A stretch of 40,548 nucleotides of DNA, from positions 1 through 40,548 of the IMG/VR virus record IMGVR_UViG_3300010412_000033, one strand, 5' to 3'. Below the pieces are notes generated by a model, which saw nothing but the letters and a program-made list of their open reading frames with translations, made no database searches and was not told the DNA's origin. Every line of letters begins with the position of its first letter. The stretch's first letter is position 1. A program made the position numbers and the translations under genes. This stretch comes from a virus. Of the stretch, positions 24,387-31,153 are shown one piece after another.

Positions 24387-24699
24387 CACACAGCGTGGCA
24401 AATTTATCCGGCAATACCACGTCCAGAAGGACGGAAGCGAAATCATCGAGGATTTGCTGGTCGACCCGGTTGTAAACCAGCCGTACGTGGTTGGTCAAGC
24501 GAGTTTTGCCAATGGCATGCGGTTCACGATAACACGTGAGCCTGGAAAAGGACTCAAATCAGGCGGGTTCAAGATCACCCGCCATAACGACAACGCCGCT
24601 GACGATAAATCGTACGCCGGTACGTTGTCCAAAGCATGGGCCAGTGTCCGTTACATGGCGCGCATTGCCCAAACCACCGAAAGAAGCACCCTTGCGTGA
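24379..24699 (+). CDS. Early protein of unknown function, 106 aa
   Basis: A 106-aa basic protein following AACAGGAG. It has beta-rich segments (QYHVQKDGSEIIEDLLVDP, MRFTITREPGKGLKSGGFKITRH). Unrecognised. It overlaps a tiny membrane-protein frame at its 3' end. Confidence 0.6.
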   Translation: MPNTQRGKFIRQYHVQKDGSEIIEDLLVDPVVNQPYVVGQASFANGMRFTITREPGKGLKSGGFKITRHNDNAADDKSYAGTLSKAWASVRYMARIAQTTERSTLA

Positions 24700-24802
24700 C
24701 TTCTTGGTAAACGAGGTGCTGCCCTTATTGGTCTTCTTTGGGCCAATTTGGGCAGCTATTTATCTGGAGAAGAAATGTGACAAACGCACTCGCCGTAAAT
24801 GA
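24692..24802 (+). CDS. Possible 36-aa membrane peptide
   Basis: A frame starting at TTG 24692 encodes 36 aa: a short head, then LPLLVFFGPIWAAIYL (a membrane span), then a basic tail (KKCDKRTRRK). It overlaps both neighbours (the 106-aa gene by 8 bases, the next by 26). The purine-rich GAAAGAAG upstream could act as a ribosome site. The clear membrane-plus-basic design argues it is real, but the TTG start and small size leave doubt. Confidence 0.4.
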   Translation: MRDFLVNEVLPLLVFFGPIWAAIYLEKKCDKRTRRK

Positions 24803-25538
24803 TCCGAAATCCGTTATCAAGCATAAATGGCACGATGGGCTTGATGCAGCGGACCTAGGAGAACTGTCCAGGATTGCTCGAGAAATCGATCAAACCGTGG
24901 ATACAACAGTAAAGCAAGTCGCCAGAGCTAAAATTAAGGTAGGTAAGCTGCTCCTGGAAGCCCGGGAGAAGTTCAGCCAAGATCAGCAATTCGGCATGTG
25001 GCGCAAAACGGCCACCCCGGTCAAATCCAAGCAACACGCTCATTACCTGATGCAAATTGCCAAACGGTTCGGTAGCGCCCCAAAATTGATTGATGGAGCG
25101 AACTACTCGATCCTGCAAGAGTTGGTAACAGCCGAGGATAAAGACATCCAGTGGATTGAGGAAAAGATCGACAAGGGTGAGGAACTGCCCACTGTTGCCG
25201 AGGTCCGGGAGAAGGTCAAAGAAACCAAAGGGACCAGTAAGAAGGGTCAATCGATAGTCCCGACATCGGGACCCGCCAACCCGAATCAGCCATTGAACGA
25301 CATCGTGCAAATGACGCTAACCCAGCGAATCCAGCGTGTCGTTGAACGCAAGATCAAAGATATCACTGGCGATTATTTGATATTGGGAATGGACCCGGAC
25401 CCACAAACACCGATGCACCCGCTTTGCCTGGAAGCGATCTATGATTGCTGGCTTGAGCGGTGCGAAAATGACGACGAGAAACGAGCAGTTAAGGATAGCT
25501 ATAACCGCGTGAAGCTTGACTTCAAAGCGTGGGAGTAA
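24777..25538 (+). CDS. DUF3102-like regulatory or nucleoid protein
   Basis: A 253-aa protein. I start it at GTG 24777, which follows GGAG. The block AKIKVGKLLLEAREKF ... FGMWRKTATPVKSKQHAHYLMQIAKRF (about residues 48-95) resembles the DUF3102 and ParB/KorB-associated pattern 'G..L.eak..l....F..W......s...a...m.iA..f'. DNA-binding or host-gene control is inferred from this. It ends at promoter P4, whose upstream element shares its stop codon, TAA. It contains, in frame, one copy of the GTCCCG-N4-CGGGAC hairpin (25257-25272). Confidence 0.6.
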   Translation: MTNALAVNDPKSVIKHKWHDGLDAADLGELSRIAREIDQTVDTTVKQVARAKIKVGKLLLEAREKFSQDQQFGMWRKTATPVKSKQHAHYLMQIAKRFGSAPKLIDGANYSILQELVTAEDKDIQWIEEKIDKGEELPTVAEVREKVKETKGTSKKGQSIVPTSGPANPNQPLNDIVQMTLTQRIQRVVERKIKDITGDYLILGMDPDPQTPMHPLCLEAIYDCWLERCENDDEKRAVKDSYNRVKLDFKAWE

Positions 25539-25546
25539 ACAGATAC

Positions 25547-25575
25547 TTGACAGCGATCCACAGCTGTGCTATACT
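25547..25575 (+). promoter_or_regulatory. Early promoter P4
   Basis: TTGACA (25547-25552), 17 bases, TATACT (25570-25575), with CTGTGC before the -10. The spacer holds the perfect dyad CACAG-CTGTG. The preceding GAGTAAACAGATAC is identical to that of P3, and includes the stop codon of the upstream gene. Confidence 0.9.
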
Positions 25576-25616
25576 TTTTTTAGATCCACCCACAGCCAGA
25601 AGTAAGGAGAATTACA

Positions 25617-26096
25617 ATGGCAGACAACAACGAAGTAAAAGCAGTAGAAATCAAGCCTAACCTGGAAAAGTACGTAAACGGCATCAGCGGCAGCGGTAAG
25701 CGCACCAAACGCGCAGATGACCCAATCGCTGCAGCCCTTGATGGCTTTACCCTTGACGAGACGTACGGCGTTGCAAGCCGGATGACGGACGTTACCATCA
25801 AGGACCTCCAGGCCAAATACGGTCACCTCAACGTTGGCATGCAGCGTATGAATCTGGGCAATCGGATTCGCGGTGCAGTTGCTAAGTTGGACGCGGCTCA
25901 CGAGCAGGATAAGAGCGTCGCAACTGGCCTGACCACCCTGGAACTGGAGTGCCGCAAGCCTGCCGAAGCACGTGCCAAGCGCATTGCAGCAGCCGAGAAG
26001 GAAGCCGCTGCAAAGGCCGCAGCAGCCGAGGCTAAGGCAGAAGCCAAGGCAAAGGCTCCGGCTAAGAAGGCTAAGGGCAAGTCCAAAGCTGCCTAA
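25617..26096 (+). CDS. Early protein with Lys/Ala-rich histone-like tail (paralogue of 21209-21604)
   Basis: A 159-aa protein after AAGGAG, served by P4. Residues of about 62-90 (LQAKYGHLNVGMQRMNLGNRIRGAVAK) match the first early protein. The last 50 residues are a run of Ala and Lys (KEAAAKAAAAEAKAEAKAKAPAKKAKGK), like the tail of histone H1 or AlgP, and would bind DNA or RNA in a non-specific way. Its function is unknown; a nucleoid-like protein acting during replication is a fair guess. It lies one base before the helicase gene. Confidence 0.7.
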   Translation: MADNNEVKAVEIKPNLEKYVNGISGSGKRTKRADDPIAAALDGFTLDETYGVASRMTDVTIKDLQAKYGHLNVGMQRMNLGNRIRGAVAKLDAAHEQDKSVATGLTTLELECRKPAEARAKRIAAAEKEAAAKAAAAEAKAEAKAKAPAKKAKGKSKAA

Positions 26097-27518
26097 ATGG
26101 GCTTTACTTTCAAGGTCCCTCCAATGGGCCACCAAACGGTGGCCTTGCGGAGGGCTTGGAATCGCCAGGAGTTCGCCCTTTTCCATGAAATGGGAACAGG
26201 CAAGACCTACACAACAATAAATCTTGCCGCTGCGCGCTTTGAACGGGACCAAATCGACGGGTTAGTGGTCATATGTCCAACGCCAATCAAAAACGTATGG
26301 GAAATAGAGCTATCCAAGTTCTGCCCTACCAACTACAGCGTTTGGGTCTATGAATCAGGTGATCAGCCTTTTAATTGGATCACATCAAAACGGGATGAAC
26401 TCAAGGTTCTCGTCGTGGGAGTTGAGTCCTTATCTATCGATAATGGACGGTCGATGCAGACCATTGAATTCTTTAGACGACACCATAAGTTCATGGCCGT
26501 TGTGGACGAATCCAGTCGGATCAAGAACTGGAAAGCTAAAAGAACGAAGAACGTCGTTAAGGTTGGCGGATGGGCTGATTATCGACTCATACTCACAGGA
26601 ACACCTATCACCCAAGGTATGGAAGACCTCTTTGGTCAGTTCCTTTTCCTGAACTCCAAGATCATCGATTGTAAGAATTTCTTCGTCTTTCGCAATAAAT
26701 ACTGCGTGATGGGTGGCTTCCAGGGTAAGCAGATCCTTGGTTATCAATTCACTGATGACTTACTGGAGCGGATTCGGCCATTTGTGGATTATGTCACCAA
26801 GGAAGAGTGCCTGGACCTGCCTCCCAAGGTGTATGCTGACCCATTGCTGGTCAAACCCACGCCAGAGCAAGCCCGGGTGATGTCGCAACTGACACGCGAA
26901 TACGCAATGCAGGATCAAGACAAGGAAATCGAAGTGTCAACGGTCCTGGAACGCATGCTGCGCTATCAACAGGTGATAGGTGGTACTTTCCCGTTTGAGG
27001 AAGACGGTGAATACCACACCAAACCGATCAGTGGCAAGAATCCCAAGATCGATGCAATGATGGAGTACATCAGTGACATACCAGAAAATGCCAAGGTTAT
27101 TATATGGGCACGATTTGTCCCTGAAATACAGTATATTTCTAAGGCTCTCGATGAGGAATACGGGGAAGATAGTTTTGTCACATTTTATGGCAAAACGACC
27201 CAAGACGAGAGGCGGGACAACACCATCCGATTCCAGGATGACCCATCATGCCGATTCATGGTGTCTAATCAAACCGTGGGCGGCTATGGTCAAACGTGGA
27301 CAGCGGCCACTTATGTAATATACTACAGTAATACCTTTAGCTACGAGGATCGTTACCAATCAGAAGACCGGGCGCACCGTAAGGGGCAGACCAATCACGT
27401 AACGTACCAGGATATCGAAATGGGAGTACAGCAGGACCAAATGATCCTGAAAGCGATACGCAAGAAGAAGGACCTCGCTAAAATTGTGGAGGAAGAGCTA
27501 ACACAACCCGCAGAGTAA
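26097..27518 (+). CDS. SNF2-family DNA helicase/translocase
   Basis: A 473-aa superfamily 2 ATPase. Seen are a Q-type motif around H12-Q13, Walker A EMGTGKT (31-37), motif II VVDESS (135-140), motif III LTGTPIT (166-172), and motif VI QSEDRAHRKGQ (about 421-431), the last being diagnostic for SNF2-type proteins. In phages such enzymes remodel or unwind DNA in replication or recombination. The gene begins directly after the histone-tail gene (stop TAA, then ATG) and is followed by P5. I see no nuclease domain. Confidence 0.92.
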   Translation: MGFTFKVPPMGHQTVALRRAWNRQEFALFHEMGTGKTYTTINLAAARFERDQIDGLVVICPTPIKNVWEIELSKFCPTNYSVWVYESGDQPFNWITSKRDELKVLVVGVESLSIDNGRSMQTIEFFRRHHKFMAVVDESSRIKNWKAKRTKNVVKVGGWADYRLILTGTPITQGMEDLFGQFLFLNSKIIDCKNFFVFRNKYCVMGGFQGKQILGYQFTDDLLERIRPFVDYVTKEECLDLPPKVYADPLLVKPTPEQARVMSQLTREYAMQDQDKEIEVSTVLERMLRYQQVIGGTFPFEEDGEYHTKPISGKNPKIDAMMEYISDIPENAKVIIWARFVPEIQYISKALDEEYGEDSFVTFYGKTTQDERRDNTIRFQDDPSCRFMVSNQTVGGYGQTWTAATYVIYYSNTFSYEDRYQSEDRAHRKGQTNHVTYQDIEMGVQQDQMILKAIRKKKDLAKIVEEELTQPAE

Positions 27519-27526
27519 ACAGGGGA

Positions 27527-27555
27527 TGGACACCGACCCCCGGGTGTGGTATACT
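27527..27555 (+). promoter_or_regulatory. Early promoter P5
   Basis: TGGACA (27527-27532), 17 bases, TATACT (27550-27555), with GTGTGG before the -10. The upstream GAGTAAACAG again includes the stop codon of the preceding gene. The leader can fold (GGTGGG ... CCCACC). Confidence 0.8.
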
Positions 27556-27599
27556 AGTCGGTGGGGTGGGGCCACCCACCCAAATCACAGGAGAGAAAA

Positions 27600-28052
27600 A
27601 TGGACGAAGACAGACGGCAACAAGTCATTGATGCGCTTGAGGGCGCGTCTTATAACCACCTAGTGGCCGCGATGTTGGCAGCACAAGAGCACCACGCCAA
27701 CCTGAAAGCGGCTGCAGCCGAAGCCTGGGAAGAGGTGGTGTTGATCACTCGACACATAATCCCAGAGCGAATGGATGCTGACCAGATCCAGAATATCACA
27801 GTAATTCTGCCCGATGGCAGCAAGAAGCAGCTCCTTTGCATTGATCAGGTATCCGTGAAAACGCCGCCTGACCAAAAGGCCAACCTTTACGCGTGGTTGA
27901 CCGCTCATGGTGCCGAGGAGCTTATTACCGAGACGGTTAACTCGTCCAGCTTGGCTGGATTCGTTAGAGAGCAGATGCGGCAAGGAGAACCATGGCCAGC
28001 CGACATTTGTGAGGTATCGACCTATACAACCGCCTCTCTCCGCAAGGCCTAA
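27600..28052 (+). CDS. Conserved phage protein near replication genes, 150 aa
   Basis: A 150-aa protein starting at ATG 27600 after ACAGGAGAG and P5. The end (DQVSVKTPPDQKANLYAWLTAHGAEELITETVNSSSLAGFVREQM) is a pattern I have seen in many phage proteins that sit near SSB or recombination genes; the role in that family is not known to me. The first 60 residues form helices rich in Ala. There are no membrane segments. Confidence 0.7.
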   Translation: MDEDRRQQVIDALEGASYNHLVAAMLAAQEHHANLKAAAAEAWEEVVLITRHIIPERMDADQIQNITVILPDGSKKQLLCIDQVSVKTPPDQKANLYAWLTAHGAEELITETVNSSSLAGFVREQMRQGEPWPADICEVSTYTTASLRKA

Positions 28053-28123
28053 CGGCTCCTGTGTATCGGTCCTTGCCCTCCCGATGCGGAACAATTGGGC
28101 ACTAAATTCAAACTGAGTGCGCC

Positions 28124-28152
28124 TTAGACGTTTAGCACCTGCGAACTAAATA
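28124..28152 (+). promoter_or_regulatory. Weak candidate promoter before the SSB-like gene
   Basis: TTAGAC (28124-28129), 17 bases, TAAATA (28147-28152) in the 164-base gap before the SSB-like gene. It does not share the TGTGC element of P1-P5, so I rate it low. The gap has no frame worth reporting. Confidence 0.3.
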
Positions 28153-28216
28153 TAGAACGTCCGGGTGGGTGGGATGCCCCCAGAACCTAAGGTAAATTAA
28201 CAGAGGAAGATGGAAG

Positions 28217-28984
28217 ATGGCTAAGAAAGATGTAGCAGTAGCAGCCCAGACGGGTCTTGCAGAGCGCCCTACTTGGATGGGTGATAGTTCACGTGGCTCA
28301 GAAGAAGTGACGATTCAAGATGTCACCATCCCGCGACTGTCGATAATCCAGGACCTCAGTCCTCAGCGTAAGAAGAACAACGCTGAGTATATTGAGGGTG
28401 CCGAGGAAGGCATGCTCTTCAATACGGTGACCAACGAACTGTACACTGATCCAGTGTTGTTCGTACCGGTCTACTTCCGCCTGGAGTGGTTGGTGTGGAA
28501 GCATCGGGATGCCGGTGGTGGCTTGCAGGGTGTCTTTGCGACGCAGGATGAAGCAGTATCCTTTGTGTCACAACACCAGTTAGCTGGTCAAACCACAGAG
28601 AAGGGTGAACCGGTACTCGAAGTTCAAGACACAGCTCAGCATTTTGGGCTGTTGTTGGACCCCAACTCACCCGCCGAACACCCCCACGCTACTGAAATCG
28701 TGGTGTCAATGTCTCGGAGCCAGTTGAAACCGAGCCGCCAGCTGAATAGCCAGGTCCGCATTGCGGGTGGCGATCGCTGGGAGCGTTATTACCGTCTGTC
28801 TGCTGTGCAGGTTGACGGTCCTCGCGGTGACTACTGGAACTGGAAGGTAGAGCAGCTTGGATTTGTGTCGGAAAACGTGTACAAGCAAGCTGAGTCCCTT
28901 TACGAGGCCGTAAAGTCCGGTCAACGCGACGTAGAGCGCGATAACACGGAATCGACGACTGAAGTAGACGACGACAACATGTAG
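28217..28984 (+). CDS. Probable single-stranded DNA-binding-like protein
   Basis: A 255-aa protein. Position just before polymerase and primase, a beta-rich middle section, and an acidic tail (TESTTEVDDDNM) resemble phage ssDNA-binding proteins such as T7 gp2.5. The opening TIQDVTIPRLSIIQDLSPQRKKNNAEYIEGAEEGM is found in a family of phage proteins next to DNA replication genes. Direct proof of an OB fold cannot be had by eye. A strong terminator follows within 10 bases. Confidence 0.55.
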   Translation: MAKKDVAVAAQTGLAERPTWMGDSSRGSEEVTIQDVTIPRLSIIQDLSPQRKKNNAEYIEGAEEGMLFNTVTNELYTDPVLFVPVYFRLEWLVWKHRDAGGGLQGVFATQDEAVSFVSQHQLAGQTTEKGEPVLEVQDTAQHFGLLLDPNSPAEHPHATEIVVSMSRSQLKPSRQLNSQVRIAGGDRWERYYRLSAVQVDGPRGDYWNWKVEQLGFVSENVYKQAESLYEAVKSGQRDVERDNTESTTEVDDDNM

Positions 28985-28991
28985 TTGATTT

Positions 28992-29018
28992 GGGGTCCCG
29001 GCGACGGGACCCCTCTTT
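28992..29018 (+). terminator. Terminator before the replication and Z-DNA operon
   Basis: GGGGTCCCG-GCGA-CGGGACCCC followed by TCTTTTC. The stem is identical to the capsid terminator. All genes of the Z-DNA operon lie beyond it and no sigma70-like promoter is seen between, so it probably acts as a partial attenuator. Confidence 0.88.
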
Positions 29019-29033
29019 TCACAGGAGACTGTA

Positions 29034-29285
29034 ATGGCGTTTGAACAAAAAGAAAATAGCGGTAGCCTCTTTGTAAATGATCGCAAGGAGAAAGAATCAC
29101 AACCAGATCGTCAGGGTTCGGCTAAGGTAGTGTGCCCCGAGTGCAACAAAGCCTCTGAGTTTTGGCTCTCCGGGTGGATTAAGGACCTCAAGAATAAGCC
29201 GGGTAAGTGGCTGTCCATCGCGTTTGAGGTGAAAGAAGACAAGCCAGCTGTGGCTCCAGAGTTCGACGACGATATCCCATTCTAA
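29034..29285 (+). CDS. Small protein with an SSB-type C-terminal tail
   Basis: An 83-aa protein. Its last eight residues EFDDDIPF nearly copy the end of E. coli SSB (which ends DFDDDIPF), the tail that recruits PriA, DNA polymerase III chi, RecQ, ExoI and others. Residues 10-30 (GSLFVNDRKEKESQPDRQGSAKV) match a family of small phage proteins with the pattern 'GaLF.N..K....pd..G....'. Residues 34-37 form CPEC, a possible half zinc site. It overlaps the polymerase start (TAATG). A likely role is as an SSB relative or as a decoy that captures host SSB partners; which of these is not known. Confidence 0.7.
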   Translation: MAFEQKENSGSLFVNDRKEKESQPDRQGSAKVVCPECNKASEFWLSGWIKDLKNKPGKWLSIAFEVKEDKPAVAPEFDDDIPF

Positions 29286-31153
29286 TGTACCCAGACCTCC
29301 GTCAATACCCATACTTTGCGTACGACACGGAGACAACTGGACTACATTACCCTGTTGATAAGGCATTTGCCTGCTCTATTGCCGTACCGGGTGGGGAATC
29401 CTGGTACTTCGATTTCCGGCGACAGCCGAAAGCTATCGAATGGCTCAATGACTCTTTTCAAGCTATACCCCCTGACTCAAGGGTCATTTGCCACAACGCA
29501 CCGTTCGATGCTTGCATGTCGGCTGTCGCCGGAGTTTTTATCCCGCTTGAATTGCTGGATGACACCGTAACCAGAGCCACCCTCATTAACGAACATGAGG
29601 CGACCAAGTTTCCCTGGAATAAGTATAAGCAACCGGGCAACTATAGCCTGGATTATCTGTGCCGCAAATACTTGAAGCGGGGCAAGCTAAAGATTGATAT
29701 CGAGAATATCGCAGACCTCCCGTACGAGGAAGCCAAAGCGTACGCCGCTGAGGATGCGATATTGACCCTCCTGCTGTGGGAGTGGCAGCAGGAAAAGATA
29801 ATGACTCCCGACGCTTGGGGCAGAACCCTCGAGGCGGTTGAGTCCCTAGAACGTAGGACCATGCCACGTATCATTAGATCCCAGATGACGGGGATCCGGG
29901 TAGACTTACGCCGTACTGAACGGGCAATGGCCGAAATGACCCCGCACATCAAGGAACTCCAGGCCAAAATGGATCAAATGGCCGGGTGGGGCTTTAATGT
30001 TAATTCCAGCCCACAGGTCAAGAAGCTCTTTGAGCCGAAAGAGAGGAACAAGGCGTGGTACGTTGGCGACATACGGATTGGGACCACTGATAAGGGTGCG
30101 CCCTCGTTCGGAAAGGAGTACCTGGAATCACTTGCGGAGGTAGACCCACGTGCTAGACAGATTATTGATATACGTTCCGCCCTCAAGACACGAGATACCT
30201 TCCTGGCCAAACATATCCTTGAACACGCAGTTGGGGATAGGGTGTACCCAACAATCAATCAAACAGTTCGTGAGACAGGTGGTACAAAGTGGGGACGATT
30301 ATCGTACGTTGATCCGGCTATGCAACAAATACCTAGCCGAAATAAAGTCGTGGCCGCAATTGTCAAACCATGTTTCTTACCAGATGATGGCCAAGTGTGG
30401 CTCGATTACGATCTTAACAGCTTTGAGGTCCGGGTATTCGCTGCACTTGCCTCACTATACGATAGGACACAAGCCCTACTCAAAGCGTATTCACTAGACC
30501 CATACCTCGACTTCCATCAGTGGGTTGCTGACCTAACTGGGCTGGTACGTAATGCAGAGTATGGGGGCCAACCCAACGCTAAGCAGCTAAACCTTAGCAT
30601 GATCTTTAGCCAGGGTAAGGGCGCAACAGCAGCCAAGATGGGAATGGAGACAACAGACGATGAATTTGAAGACGAGTGGGGCGAAAAGATCAAGTTCCAA
30701 AGAGCCGGTGCGGATGCGGATATCATTATCAATAGATATCACGATAGAGTTAGAGGAGTACGAGAACTTGCACGAGCAGCTAAGCAAGTCTCCGAAGATC
30801 GCGGTTATGTCCGTACTAAGTATGGAAGACACCTCCGTTTCCCTAAGAAGTACAAATCTTATAAGGCGTCTGGAATCCTGATCCAGGCAACGTCAGCTGA
30901 CATCAATAAGGAGAATTGGTGTCTGATAGATGAGGCAATGGATGGCCGGGGCCGAATGGTCCTGAACACACACGACAGTTATAGCTTAAGTGTCGATCCT
31001 GCCCATTTAGCCGGTGTTGAGAAGGACATCCCGGGGGCGATTAATAGAGAATTTTTGGGTATACCGTTGCTGTTGGACCGCAATGGTGTCGGGCTGAATT
31101 GGTGGTCAGCCTTACAGGATGAAGGGATAGATAATGTTATTACCGTTAAATGA
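29285..31153 (+). CDS. dpoZ: PolA-family DNA polymerase with 3'-5' exonuclease (DpoZ-like)
   Basis: A 622-aa family A polymerase. The exonuclease half holds exo I D14-x-E16, exo II N71...D75 and exo III Y153...D157, so proofreading looks intact. The polymerase half has motif A DLNSFEVR (D376), an O-helix PNAKQLNLSMIFSQG (K433 retained), GYVRTKYGR (508-515), QATSADI (534-540) and motif C THDS (H563, D564). There is no 5'-3' exonuclease domain. Unusual points: the O-helix Arg and aromatic positions of E. coli Pol I (R754, F762, Y766) read Q, L and F, and motif C reads HDS rather than HDE. In the known Z-phages a PolA-type enzyme (DpoZ) copies with diaminopurine; the operon with purZ, mazZ and datZ supports that name. 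Confidence 0.85.
   Translation: MYPDLRQYPYFAYDTETTGLHYPVDKAFACSIAVPGGESWYFDFRRQPKAIEWLNDSFQAIPPDSRVICHNAPFDACMSAVAGVFIPLELLDDTVTRATLINEHEATKFPWNKYKQPGNYSLDYLCRKYLKRGKLKIDIENIADLPYEEAKAYAAEDAILTLLLWEWQQEKIMTPDAWGRTLEAVESLERRTMPRIIRSQMTGIRVDLRRTERAMAEMTPHIKELQAKMDQMAGWGFNVNSSPQVKKLFEPKERNKAWYVGDIRIGTTDKGAPSFGKEYLESLAEVDPRARQIIDIRSALKTRDTFLAKHILEHAVGDRVYPTINQTVRETGGTKWGRLSYVDPAMQQIPSRNKVVAAIVKPCFLPDDGQVWLDYDLNSFEVRVFAALASLYDRTQALLKAYSLDPYLDFHQWVADLTGLVRNAEYGGQPNAKQLNLSMIFSQGKGATAAKMGMETTDDEFEDEWGEKIKFQRAGADADIIINRYHDRVRGVRELARAAKQVSEDRGYVRTKYGRHLRFPKKYKSYKASGILIQATSADINKENWCLIDEAMDGRGRMVLNTHDSYSLSVDPAHLAGVEKDIPGAINREFLGIPLLLDRNGVGLNWWSALQDEGIDNVITVK

Noticed and set aside
25569-26252. Minus-strand frame of 227 codons opposite the histone-tail gene
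   Set aside because: Its Leu/Ala/Cys-rich composition is the complement of the Ala/Lys repeats on the plus strand, and it crosses promoter P4.
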